Positions 10,101-18,408 of a stretch of DNA of 40,850 nt are shown here, piece after piece. Numbering within the stretch: position 1 is the first letter of the stretch; the number at the start of each line of letters is the position of its first letter. Source of the stretch: Oscillospiraceae bacterium (GTDB taxonomy: Bacteria > Bacillota > Clostridia > Oscillospirales > CAG-272); NCBI GenBank assembly GCA_015063395.1, contig SVUF01000005.1:1-40850 (forward strand), given 5' to 3'. A program made the position numbers and the translations under genes. A model generated the notes under the pieces. The model was not told the origin of the DNA. It did not search any database and saw only the letters and a program-made list of their open reading frames with translations.

Positions 10101-11996
10101 AAGCGCTGTATCAAAAGCACCCTCTGCATAGTCGGTTTCCTTGGTGGAATCAAAGAAATAATTGAAATGTATGTCAGAAACTACTCCGAAGGTATATTCG
10201 GGAGCCTCGTCCTTGAGTAGCTTATTTTCGGGAAGCGCTAAGGTTTTCAGTACGTTGTCAGCGCTATCGGTGATTATTACATATTCAGCACCGTAAGGAA
10301 TTGCAGTAAATCCAATCACATTTTCAACATATGAGCCTCCGTTGGACTCTGTGAGAACAAATGAGTTAAGTTCAGAATATGTAAGAGTTTTGTCCCCTGT
10401 TTTAACACTGAGCGCCTTACCGTCCTTGTCTCCCCAGCCAATTGCAAAATAGCCGGGCTTGTCAACAGTTACAAAGATCTTACCTGCCGCAGAACCTGCA
10501 AGAGCATTGTTGAAGCTGTATGAAAGGCTTATATTGTACTCAATGGGTGCCCCGGGAACCGCTGTGGGAACATAATAGTTGCTCTGTGCAATTGCGGAAG
10601 CCGCTGTTATTTTCTTGTATTCGCCGTAATACTTGAGAACACCTTCTGAATCGTATATTTCAACGTATACGTTATAGGTTGAATCCGCCGTGGGACAAAA
10701 TCCGCAATCAACGGTTGCGCTTTGAAGCGGTATATCAAAATACTTTCCGTTGGAGGACTTATTGGGTTTAAGCGTAATGTTTTCAAATGTGTGTACTACC
10801 TTACCCTCACCGTCAAGCAGTGCAAAATCAGCAACTACCTTGTATGTATCTGCGCTTGCGCCCTTATCGCAGTCTGCGCGAAGCTCGGATATAAAGGGTG
10901 AGAACATGATCAGACCTGAGCTGTTCTTACGGATTCCGCTGCTGTACCACTTGGAGCCCGTATATGCCTCTGTGGTTTCGGTGATCTGTATCATTGTAGG
11001 CGTGGGAACATAATATGTGCTGTCCGCAATATTTGCAGGTGCATATGCGCTCTTATACGTACCGTACATAGCAAGAGTTGCATCTGCAGTTCCGTAATTC
11101 TTATAGATCTCAACGGTTATATCATAGTAGTTATCCGCTGTAGGACAGAAGCCCGAATTTCCCTTCGAACCGTTAAGATATATATCAAAGTATCCGTTGC
11201 TTCTTGTGAGAGAAGCCGAGAAGGTATCAAATTTGTGTTCAACCTCGCCGTCCACGCCTGTAAGAAGCTCAAAGGTAAGAAGCGCTGTGTAATCACTCAT
11301 GCTTTCTCCTGCATTATAAAGAGCCATAAGCTCTGTAATGTAGGGAGAGAACATTATGGATTTGTCGCTCTTTACACGGATGCCGCCGTTATATCCGTAT
11401 GAACCCGTATAATCATCCTTTGTTTCTGTGATCTGCTGTCCAACAACAGGAGTTGGAGTAGGGGTATAATAATTGGAAGAGGATATGCTTGTGGGTATTT
11501 CGGCACTCTTGTATGTTCCGTAAAGTTCAAGTGTCTGTGATGCTGTGCCGTAGCCCTTGTAGATCTTTACTTCAATATCATAGAACTTTCCGGCAGTGGG
11601 ACAAAATCCCGTCGTACCCTTGGATCCGTTCAAATAGATATCAAAATACTGTCCGTTACTTTTGTTGATTGTCGCAGAAACGGTATCGAATGTATGGACA
11701 ACTCCTCCGTTGTCCCCTGTCAAAACTGAAAATGTCATTTCAATGGTGTAGTCAGCAAGATTTGCTCCTGCATTTACAGCCGCTCTGAGCTGACTGATAA
11801 ACGGAGAAAGCATGATCGAGCCGTCCGATTTGCTTCTTACAATATATCCGCCGTATCCCAATGTACCTGTATAATCTTCGGCTGTTTCGGTAATTACCTC
11901 TGCTGAATCCGAAGCAAATACTCCCATGGGAAGCGCCGCTGCCAATGTTGACAGGAGCATAAGAAGCGCGAGTACCAATGCTAATGATTTTTTCAT
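7131..11996 (-). CDS. secreted multidomain surface protein: 3 N-terminal repeats + metallophosphoesterase + BspA-like LRRs + choline/glucan-binding-type repeats (1621 aa)
   Basis: Signal peptide MKKSLALVLALLMLLSTLAAALPMGVFAS; GVVSDIHFN...AVGDYSLY...GGNHEL...FHTYLS...YNGHSHYEYS (calcineurin-like phosphoesterase); LRR_5 blocks (IGEGAFADLVNLDKAELKEGVATVGADAFAG); GWKEIDGVTYYF / GWQQIDGLWYYF cell-wall-binding repeats at the C-terminus. Confidence 0.85.
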   Translation of the reverse strand: MKKSLALVLALLMLLSTLAAALPMGVFASDSAEVITETAEDYTGTLGYGGYIVRSKSDGSIMLSPFISQLRAAVNAGANLADYTIEMTFSVLTGDNGGVVHTFDTVSATINKSNGQYFDIYLNGSKGTTGFCPTAGKFYDIEVKIYKGYGTASQTLELYGTYKSAEIPTSISSSNYYTPTPTPVVGQQITETKDDYTGSYGYNGGIRVKSDKSIMFSPYITELMALYNAGESMSDYTALLTFELLTGVDGEVEHKFDTFSASLTRSNGYFDIYLNGSKGNSGFCPTADNYYDITVEIYKNYGTADATLAMYGTYKSAYAPANIADSTYYVPTPTMIQITETTEAYTGSKWYSSGIRKNSSGLIMFSPFISELRADCDKGASADTYKVVADFALLDGEGKVVHTFENITLKPNKSSNGKYFDIPLQSATVDCGFCPTADSTYNVYVEIYDSEGVLKYYGEYKKITAASAIAQSNYYVPTAVPGAPIEYNISLSYSFNNALAGSAAGKIFVTVDKPGYFAIGWGDKDGKALSVKTGDKTLTYSELNSFVLTESNGGSYVENVIGFTAIPYGAEYVIITDSADNVLKTLALPENKLLKDEAPEYTFGVVSDIHFNYFFDSTKETDYAEGAFDTALEFYKAAGVELVAAVGDYSLYAEEESYKEYYEAVAKSGLLVIACGGNHELYASLDVMFGEDGYWRTYMNEGIYDGSVDGVLDIADNGIDFTYRIPGVDDAVFISLSQWYWDGHSATQEKLVEPQQLEWLEEQFELHKDETVYFMFHTYLSDDDGENIDGQGDLKNPGGYSYNGHYNTYTSDEKVLRGLLTKYDNVIWYNGHSHYEYSMQMFNENLNIYDYQGTTATMVHVPSLTNPRTVGVNSTSYSSLYGEASQGALQFVYDGYEIMNGVDLWGEEILSYACYIIYTDKTDIVDGGTIEGTEIEWTYNAQLNSLRIVGNGAIPAFDEGEAPYAKYAEDILSLYVGGGITAIGEGAFADLVNLDKAELKEGVATVGADAFAGTVLTTLILPESLVNIADGAFADVDVIANIVYGGTAEKWAQLSKGNGNEALDGSATFRKVVITFVAGNVTVEYEVKVGDVPSYPEIPTKDHEDDSKHYLFTGWTDGTKNYLPTDKLPKATANATYTALFANEVERYVSGTLSNGSITWTLDRKAATLTISGTGAMPDFADSAAQPWAAYGSEIVKVIVKSGVTVVGKNAFSRLAVLTTVVIEEGVTTLQMDALAYNEALMTLTLPLSLTVIGQGTVYQTNNITTIYYGGSEEQWNSFCEGITTYYNDNLKNAKNVIYAITPSVGGFVEVDGVTKYEYADGTYASGWFEIDGVVYYASLINGEVFKNDKKIGGKYYFWNDETGFVLASGFVELPEGTVCYENGVQVYGWRHEDGTGPKVVGGISEQYSHSPEGLYYFLSTTGYMVTDATYKIGGYVREFNDDNTVKAVNGLQTIAGELYYYENGVKQTGWKEIDGVTYYFRASDDVYGRAATKWMYIGDRVYYFCSSSSATPYALKDEGTIGGIEYTYSEEGYILYNGFVNVDFANAANSNAAASIQKRNSTTRYYVDGEMQTGWQQIDGLWYYFYAIGSENGSGYLCNETRTIGGVTYVFTSQGICLNK
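10560..11894 (-). repeat. three tandem about 145-aa coding repeats inside the surface protein
   Basis: Each contains ...YTG..Y..GIR..S.G.IMFSPFI.EL...TF.LL.G..G.V.HTFD...YFDIYLNGSKG..GFCPTA..YYDI.VEIY...YGTYKSA...YYVPTP. Confidence 0.85.
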
Positions 11997-12230
11997 AATA
12001 ATATTCCTTTCTTGAATAATATTTACAAAATAATTATAGGGGATCTACACAATTTTGTCAACACTGTATACTTAAATCAGACATAAAATATGCAAATTTT
12101 ATTCAAAAAATTCATTTTTAATGTTTGCAAATAAAAAGGCAGTTCACGGGTGCAGAGGATACTGTACCCTACATCAGTACACCTATTTAAATTTGATCTA
12201 CTACGAAATTGAGTAATTTCCTATAAAAAA

Positions 12231-12269
12231 GAGCTGAAAAAAACTCAAATCTAAGTTTTTTACAGCTCT
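12231..12269 (-). terminator. terminator of the GAGCTGTAAAAA family
   Basis: gagctgaaaaaaactcaaatctaagttttttacagctc just downstream of the yitT-like stop (minus strand). Confidence 0.65.
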
Positions 12270-12275
12270 AATAAT

Positions 12276-13157
12276 TCATATTTCACGGAAGCCCTTTCCG
12301 ATTATATCAGAGGTGCTTGTGATTATAATAAATGCCTGTGGGTCAACCTTCTTGATGAAGGAACGCAGACGAAATGCCTGATATCTGTTCATCACCGATA
12401 TCATTGCATATGCTCTTGTATGTGTATACGAACCCTCGCACTCCCACGTAGTTGTGCTTCGGTTCAGATCGTTTTTGATGAATTCCTCCACAACATCTCT
12501 ATGCGAAGTGATTACAAGGAATTTCTTGGACTGATTAAGGCTTTCAAGAAGGTTGTCAACAACCAACGACTTCAAAAGCAAGCCAAGCAGTGAAAGCAAG
12601 CCCGTCAGCATTGACAGCGACCTTGTCTCAAAATTATAGAATGTCAGAAGCACGAAAATTATATCAGTTGCCAAAAGTGCCTTTCCGCTGTCAAGGTTTA
12701 CCCACTTTCTCACGATCATGGCTACAATATCCGTTCCGCCCGAGGATCCGCCCGAGTAGAACAGAATTGCCGAGCCTGCTGCCGGAAACGCCACGGCATA
12801 GATCATTTCAAGAAATGGCTCATTGGTAAGAGGCGCTGACATTGGAACAACAACGTCAAGTATCTCCAGCATCACCGACAAAATGATTGAGCCGTATACC
12901 GTCTTTATTCCAAAGTCCTTTCCCAAAAAAATGAATCCTATAATTATAAGCACCACATTCAATATGGTTACAATGTTGGTTGCCGACAAAAACGGGATTA
13001 TCTGATGGAGTACCACCGCGATACCCGTTACGCCGCCTGTGGAAATAGCATTTGGAAACTTAAAAAAGTGAGCTCCGATTGCCACAAGTAATATTCCGAA
13101 TGTAATGATAAGATACTCTTTGACTATTGAGCCGATCTTACCCTTTGTTAGTTTCAT
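12276..13157 (-). CDS. YitT family membrane protein (DUF161/DUF2179)
   Basis: MKLTKGKIGSIVKEYLIITFGILLVAIGAHFFKFPNAISTGGVTGIAVVLHQ...FYSGGSSGGTDIVAMIV...AFIIITSTSDIIGKGF. Start set to 13157 because the longer ORF overlaps the DHFR gene. Confidence 0.88.
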   Translation of the reverse strand: MKLTKGKIGSIVKEYLIITFGILLVAIGAHFFKFPNAISTGGVTGIAVVLHQIIPFLSATNIVTILNVVLIIIGFIFLGKDFGIKTVYGSIILSVMLEILDVVVPMSAPLTNEPFLEMIYAVAFPAAGSAILFYSGGSSGGTDIVAMIVRKWVNLDSGKALLATDIIFVLLTFYNFETRSLSMLTGLLSLLGLLLKSLVVDNLLESLNQSKKFLVITSHRDVVEEFIKNDLNRSTTTWECEGSYTHTRAYAMISVMNRYQAFRLRSFIKKVDPQAFIIITSTSDIIGKGFREI

Positions 13158-13170
13158 TGTTTTTCTCCTG

Positions 13171-13701
13171 TTATATTGTCCTGTGCTCTTTGGTTCTTTC
13201 ATAAATCGTGAAATAGAACTCAAGACCGCCTTCTGTATCGGTTTCGGCATCGGAAACCTGCTTTTCTCCAACCTCACGGCACTCCCATGCATCTGATGCA
13301 TCAAGATCAGGTATATATACGTCCTTCTCGTATGATTTATCAAACTTTGTTACAATGGCAGTGTCACAGTACGGAAGAAGCTGTGTGTATACGCTTGCTC
13401 CGCCTATTACATAAACATTTTCCGTGTTTTCTCTTGCTCTCAAAATCTCAAAAAGCTCATCAAGACTGTGGGCAACAATTGCACCCTCAACCTTGAAATC
13501 CACACTTGGATGAAGAATTATGTTCTCTCGGTTCTTAAGAGGCTTTCCTCCGGGGAATGTTGCAAGTGTATTTGAACCGTATACAACGGTTTTTCCCGCA
13601 GTATGCTTTTTAAAATTCATAAGATCCGCTCTCACACGAGCAAGAAGATCTCCTTTATAGCCGATCCCCCATTGGCGATCAACCGCAACAATCATTTTCA
13701 T
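13171..13701 (-). CDS. folA: dihydrofolate reductase
   Basis: MKMIVAVDRQWGIGYKGDLLARVRADLMNFKKHTAGKTVVYGSNTLATFPGGKPLKNRENIILH...VYVIGGASVYTQLLPYCDTAIVTK. Confidence 0.92.
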   Translation of the reverse strand: MKMIVAVDRQWGIGYKGDLLARVRADLMNFKKHTAGKTVVYGSNTLATFPGGKPLKNRENIILHPSVDFKVEGAIVAHSLDELFEILRARENTENVYVIGGASVYTQLLPYCDTAIVTKFDKSYEKDVYIPDLDASDAWECREVGEKQVSDAETDTEGGLEFYFTIYERTKEHRTI

Positions 13702-13715
13702 ATTTTATAATCTCC

Positions 13716-14588
13716 TTATACTGCCACAGGGAATTTATCGATCTTTTCCCCGTGTACATAATTTTCAACCTTAAAATGCTCCACTCTGAAATCATAGAAA
13801 TTTGTAACGCTCTTGTCAAGGGTTACCTTTGGCGATTCATGCACCTCTCGCTTTATAAGCTCCTCAACAATTGGAATGTGCCTGTCATAAATATGAGCGT
13901 CGGCAATTACATGCACAAGCTCCCCGGGCTCAAGTCCGCTGACCTGCGCAAGCATCATCACAAGGGCTGCATACTGAGCTACATTCCATGCGTTTGCCGC
14001 AAGCATATCCTGTGAACGCTGATTGAGTATTGCGCAAAGCTTTCCGTCAACTACATTGAAGGTCATGCTGTAGGCACATGGATAGAGCCTCATTTCGTGA
14101 AGATCTGCAAATGTATATATATTTGTCATGATCCTGCGGCTTGCCGGATTGTTTTTCAGATCATAAAGCACCCTGTCCACCTGATCGAACATGCCCTCTT
14201 TGTACTGATGCTTGACACCCAGCTGATATCCGTAAGCCTTGCCGATGGATCCGTTCTCGTCCGCCCATGAATCCCATATATGCGAACCGAGATCCTTGAT
14301 GTTTGAAGATTTCTTCTGCCAGATCCACAAAAGCTCGTCCACCGCAAGCTTCAAGGATATGGGTCTTATTGTTATCAGAGGAAACTCACGTGACAGATCG
14401 TATCTGTTCACCACTCCGAATTTCTTGATGGTACAAGCCTCTGTGCCATCCTCCCATCTCGGTCTGACACCCTCTCGGCACCATGTTCCGTTTTCAAGTA
14501 TATCCTTACAAGTATTTATAAATGCAATATCAGCAGATCCCATATTTGATACCATTCCCTTTTCTTCATACTCATTTGATTTTATCAC
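13716..14588 (-). CDS. thyA: thymidylate synthase ThyA (start may be internal, at MVSNMG or MGSADI)
   Basis: REFPLITIRPISLKLAVDELLWIWQKKSSNIKDLG...YPCAYSMTFNVVDGKLCAILNQRSQDMLAANAWNVAQYAALVMMLAQVSG...HIYDRHI. Confidence 0.92.
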   Translation of the reverse strand: MIKSNEYEEKGMVSNMGSADIAFINTCKDILENGTWCREGVRPRWEDGTEACTIKKFGVVNRYDLSREFPLITIRPISLKLAVDELLWIWQKKSSNIKDLGSHIWDSWADENGSIGKAYGYQLGVKHQYKEGMFDQVDRVLYDLKNNPASRRIMTNIYTFADLHEMRLYPCAYSMTFNVVDGKLCAILNQRSQDMLAANAWNVAQYAALVMMLAQVSGLEPGELVHVIADAHIYDRHIPIVEELIKREVHESPKVTLDKSVTNFYDFRVEHFKVENYVHGEKIDKFPVAV

Positions 14589-14622
14589 ATTATTTTTCCA
14601 AAGTCAACTATTAAAATAAACA

Positions 14623-14645
14623 AAGGCGCACTCAAAATGCGCCTT
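14623..14645 (-). terminator. terminator after the ABC transporter operon
   Basis: AAGGCGCActcaaaaTGCGCCTT inverted repeat. Confidence 0.6.
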
Positions 14646-14697
14646 CTTTTGATTATTATTTGGGTATCTTTAATCAAATACCGAAAAAAATGTCTTT

Positions 14698-15609
14698 TTA
14701 TACTTTTCTTACAGCTTTTGATCTTGCTGAATATACATTTAAAAGCACATATATTCCAACAAGCGCCGCAACGGTCAAGGAAAGGATCAAATACTTTATC
14801 CCCACGCTTACAAGGTCTTCTCCTATATAAATATTACAGTCCACAACATCTGCAAGAGCGGTGACTGCCTCCTCGGGAAAGCCGTTCTCCGTCATAGCTT
14901 CAAGTACGCCCCTCATGGAATGATATCTCACAAGGGAGGTTCCATATGTTCCCGGAAGAAATTTAATTACCGTCTGAAGCCCCTCGGAAAACTGGGATAT
15001 GGGCATATATGCTCCGCTTATAAATCCATAGCCCGAGCTTACGATAGTCCCCACCGCCGAGATCTGACCTTGGCTTGATAGGAAAAAGTTTATAACGCTT
15101 GAAAGGGCTGTTCCTAACATTACAAGCAGAAGTACGTCAAGCACCAGAAAAAGCACGTCGGCAACGCTCATATAAAAGCCTACGGCTCCAACGTATACAA
15201 GGCACACCGCCATCGCGAACAGACATATAAGGGACGTTGATATTATAGTTGCGAAATAATAGCTGACCGCAAGGACGTGGGACTTTATCGGGGATACCGC
15301 AAGATCCCTTCTCGTTCCGTTTGCCTTATCCTGAACCATCAGCATATTGGAGCAGAACGCAACGGTTATACATGAAACCGCCAATATAGAGGATATAAGC
15401 TGTGCGCCAACGTATCCGTCTACAAGCTCCTCGGCAAACACAAAGCCCTCGGGCAGTGTTGAAATGAAGCTGTCGCGGTATACGTTTCCAAGAAAGGTAA
15501 CGTACAGCACAAGCAGTATGCAGGGGGTTATAAGGGAAACCAAAAACATCCCCTTATCCTTGAAAAAAAGCTTTATATTTCTCTTTATCAGTTTTTTTAC
15601 CGTCATCAT
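14698..15609 (-). CDS. ABC-2 type transporter permease
   Basis: 303 aa, about six hydrophobic segments; stop/start overlap with the upstream ATPase gene. Confidence 0.85.
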   Translation of the reverse strand: MMTVKKLIKRNIKLFFKDKGMFLVSLITPCILLVLYVTFLGNVYRDSFISTLPEGFVFAEELVDGYVGAQLISSILAVSCITVAFCSNMLMVQDKANGTRRDLAVSPIKSHVLAVSYYFATIISTSLICLFAMAVCLVYVGAVGFYMSVADVLFLVLDVLLLVMLGTALSSVINFFLSSQGQISAVGTIVSSGYGFISGAYMPISQFSEGLQTVIKFLPGTYGTSLVRYHSMRGVLEAMTENGFPEEAVTALADVVDCNIYIGEDLVSVGIKYLILSLTVAALVGIYVLLNVYSARSKAVRKV

Positions 15610-16520
15610 TTATCAGCTCCTCCCTCCAGCTTTTTGCCCGTTACGGCTAAAAATACGTCGTCCATTTTACCCTTGGCGATCTCATAATCCGAAAATACCT
15701 CGGGGTGGCTGATTATCATTTCCGTTGCCTCACGGGTATTTTTTACATATACTCTGAAGCCGTCCTTTACCGCCTCATATCTGCCGCCGAGCTTCTTTAT
15801 ATCGTCCTCGCATACACCGTACAGAGTTATATAATCCTCCGTATACTTATTCTTCAGCTCAAGAGGTGTACCCTCACCCGCTATTATTCCCGCGTCAAGG
15901 ATCACAACGTAGTCAGCCTCCGCCGCTTCCTCCATATAGTGAGTGGTCAAAAAGACCGTCATACCGTTTTCTCGGCGTAAGGTCTCAATAACCTGCCACA
16001 AAAGCTTTCGCGTTTGTGGGTCAAGCCCCGTTGTAGGCTCGTCAAGAATCAGTATCTCGGGCTTATGGAGCAGCGCTCTTGCAATGTCGATCCTTCTCCT
16101 CTGTCCTCCCGAAAGCTTTCCAAGAGTCCTTCCCAAAAGATCCTCAAACTCAAGAAGCTCTGCAAGCTCCGCGATCCTTTCCCGAAGCGCACTTCCGTAA
16201 AGTCCGTAAAGAGCACCGCGGCTTTCAAGATTATCCCTTACCGTAAGAGCCTTGTCAAGCACGGAGCCTTGGAAAACAACTCCAAGCTTTGATTTTGCTC
16301 CGTCAGGGTCAGAATCAAGATCATGTCCGTCAACAATCACCCTTCCGCTGTCCTTTTTCAGATCTCCGCATATTATATTTATGGTTGTGGATTTTCCCGC
16401 ACCGTTAACTCCGAGAAACGCAAAAAGCTCTCCCTTTTTCACCTTGAAGCCAAGATCGTTTACCGCCTTTATATCCTTGAAGGACTTTGATAAATTATAG
16501 ATCTCAATTATATTTTCCAT
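15606..16520 (-). CDS. ABC transporter ATP-binding protein (DrrA/CcmA-like)
   Basis: FLGVNGAGKSTTINIICG (Walker A), LSGGQRRRIDIARALLHKPEILILDEPTTGLDPQTR (signature + Walker B). Confidence 0.93.
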   Translation of the reverse strand: MENIIEIYNLSKSFKDIKAVNDLGFKVKKGELFAFLGVNGAGKSTTINIICGDLKKDSGRVIVDGHDLDSDPDGAKSKLGVVFQGSVLDKALTVRDNLESRGALYGLYGSALRERIAELAELLEFEDLLGRTLGKLSGGQRRRIDIARALLHKPEILILDEPTTGLDPQTRKLLWQVIETLRRENGMTVFLTTHYMEEAAEADYVVILDAGIIAGEGTPLELKNKYTEDYITLYGVCEDDIKKLGGRYEAVKDGFRVYVKNTREATEMIISHPEVFSDYEIAKGKMDDVFLAVTGKKLEGGADK

Positions 16521-17083
16521 TACAATTCTCCTCCGTTCACAAGAGATCTGTACATCTCACTTAACATTTCACTTATATCATCATCGGTGAAAACACAGTT
16601 TCCCTGCGCCTTCATTACTGCAATTCCGTGGGCATACACCGACAGATGATTATACAGCTTTTTCGCTTTTTCGGTTGATAAACCATAGTTTTTTTCAACA
16701 TTATCTCTGATTCGAGGTTCGTTGGAATCTCCTGCCGGAAAATAATGACTGGGAGGTTTCTTCCCCTGACTGCTCATGAAAAGCATTTTGAAAAGATTGG
16801 GCTCATCACCTGCAAACCTTATATACATCAGTCCCGTTCCCTTGAAGGAGAGCTCCATTTCAAGTCCCCTGGTTATATAACTGCAATATAGCTCCCATGC
16901 CCTATGATAAACTGCGTTCTGAACCTCCTCAATTCCTGTAAAAGCTGTAAAAATCGGGGCGGTTGACGTTCCGAGAAAGGCTGCAAGATTTCTTGCGCTG
17001 AGATTTTCAATTCCTTTTTGCCTTACAAGCTCATAGGCTGCGTCCCCTATCTGTTCCTTAGTATACTTTGCCTTCGGCGGCAT
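16520..17083 (-). CDS. TetR/AcrR family transcriptional regulator
   Basis: KYTKEQIGDAAYELVRQKGIENLSARNLAAFLGTSTAPIFTAFTGIEEVQNAVY: TetR HTH. Confidence 0.85.
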   Translation of the reverse strand: MPPKAKYTKEQIGDAAYELVRQKGIENLSARNLAAFLGTSTAPIFTAFTGIEEVQNAVYHRAWELYCSYITRGLEMELSFKGTGLMYIRFAGDEPNLFKMLFMSSQGKKPPSHYFPAGDSNEPRIRDNVEKNYGLSTEKAKKLYNHLSVYAHGIAVMKAQGNCVFTDDDISEMLSEMYRSLVNGGEL

Positions 17084-17100
17084 TTTATCACCTCTTTAAA

Positions 17101-17126
17101 TAACGCATGTTACATTACATGTGTTA
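17101..17126. promoter_or_regulatory. putative TetR operator
   Basis: TAACGCATGTTACATTACATGTGTTA, 26-bp near-perfect palindrome 18 bp upstream of the regulator start. Confidence 0.6.
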
Positions 17127-17223
17127 TTATACATCATAAGATTCAATTTGTCAAGATGTTTTGAAAATTCTATAAAAAAAAAGACCCGCTATGCAAGTCC
17201 ATGATCGTTTTCCCTTAAAATTA

Positions 17224-17269
17224 AAGTAACCCTTGATCACGATACACACTCCGCAATCAAGGGTTACTT
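17224..17269. other. hairpin with perfect 14-bp stem (AAGTAACCCTTGAT/ATCAAGGGTTACTT)
   Basis: Direct reading; 18-nt loop, no T-run on either side. Confidence 0.6.
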
Positions 17270-17665
17270 ATGGTTCTTGATATCTAACATCTATTTTATT
17301 CCTCTCTTTCGTATTATTCCTTTAAGACCTTGGATCTACTCTTCACATAAACACTCTTAAACTTAAATTTCTCTAATGAGAATACCACTTATTTTGTGTA
17401 AGGCTCTAATGACTTAAAGGTTGATTTTTCAGACTTCACGGATCATTTTTATATCCTATCTATGTCTTATCTCTGATCCCGATTATTATGAAGTCTGTTT
17501 TTTAATTGTACATTGGACCGTACCTTCCGTTTCTTTTTTATTCCTACTTTCCTTTGCATCTATATATTAGCACATTTTTCTCGAAAAATCAATTGGTATA
17601 TTGTACGAACTTTACAATTATTTTTTAGGCAAAACATAGATTTTCATTTTTCTGCACAAAAACTA

Positions 17666-17760
17666 TTTACTTTTCAAAAAAGCTGTGATATAATTAAAGG
17701 GTAGTCGCGGCTTTATTACAAGGAGCTGTAAAAACTTACCCCGAGTTTTTACAGCCCCTT
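17666..17760 (+). promoter_or_regulatory. promoter followed directly by a terminator hairpin (short RNA or leader attenuator)
   Basis: TTTACT-17-TATAAT (17666-17694), then AGGAGCTGTAAAAACTtaccccgAGTTTTTACAGCCCCTTTTTT from 17721. Confidence 0.5.
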
Positions 17761-17850
17761 TTTTGAATTTTTTAAATAACCTGTAACCTTTTTCCATGTT
17801 TTCCTGTGTTGTATGGTGAAAGGCCTTGAATACAATAAGGAGGTGACACT

Positions 17851-18408
17851 ATGGACGACAAAAAGATCGTTGAGCTTTATTTTGAGCGATCGGAAGCAGC
17901 AATCAACCATACGGAAGAAAAATACGGTAAATACCTTCGGTGCATATCCTATGGGATATTGGGCTCACACGAGGATGCCGAGGAGTGTTTAAACGACACT
18001 TTACATGCCGCATGGAGCAGTATTCCCCCAAAATCTCCCGAAAATCTCGGAACATATCTTGGCAGAATCATCAGAAACTTATCCTTGAATCGCTATGCTG
18101 CCCAAAATACAAAAAAGCGTCGGAATGACAATGATGTTATTTTTGAGGAAGCCGCAGAGTTCATTCCCGATCCCGCAAGCAGTTTTTCCCTTGCCGATGA
18201 GCTTGTACTGAGGGATGCTGTAAACTCATTTTTGTATTCCCTGCCCGAAGTCACACGTAATATCTTTCTGCGTAGGTATTGGTATTTTTCAAACATATCG
18301 GAAATCGCAAGGGATTACGGCATGTCCGCGGCAAACGTAAAAGTCACACTCCACAGAACACGAAAAAAATTCAAAAAACATCTTGAGAAAGAGGGGATAA
18401 TAATATGA
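17851..18408 (+). CDS. RNA polymerase ECF-type sigma factor
   Basis: YLRCISYGILGSHEDAEECLNDTLHAAWSSIPP...YLGRIIRNLSLNRYR-like region 2; VTRNIFLRRYWYFSNISEIARDYGMSAANVKVTLHRTRKKFKKHLEKEG region 4. Confidence 0.9.
   Translation: MDDKKIVELYFERSEAAINHTEEKYGKYLRCISYGILGSHEDAEECLNDTLHAAWSSIPPKSPENLGTYLGRIIRNLSLNRYAAQNTKKRRNDNDVIFEEAAEFIPDPASSFSLADELVLRDAVNSFLYSLPEVTRNIFLRRYWYFSNISEIARDYGMSAANVKVTLHRTRKKFKKHLEKEGIII

Noticed and set aside
7169-11013. Multiple 60-120 aa ORFs on the plus strand
   Set aside because: Antisense shadows of the 1621-aa surface protein.
13158-13343. N-terminal extension of the YitT-like ORF
   Set aside because: Overlaps the folA coding sequence on the same strand; an RBS-supported ATG at 13157 fits the family start.
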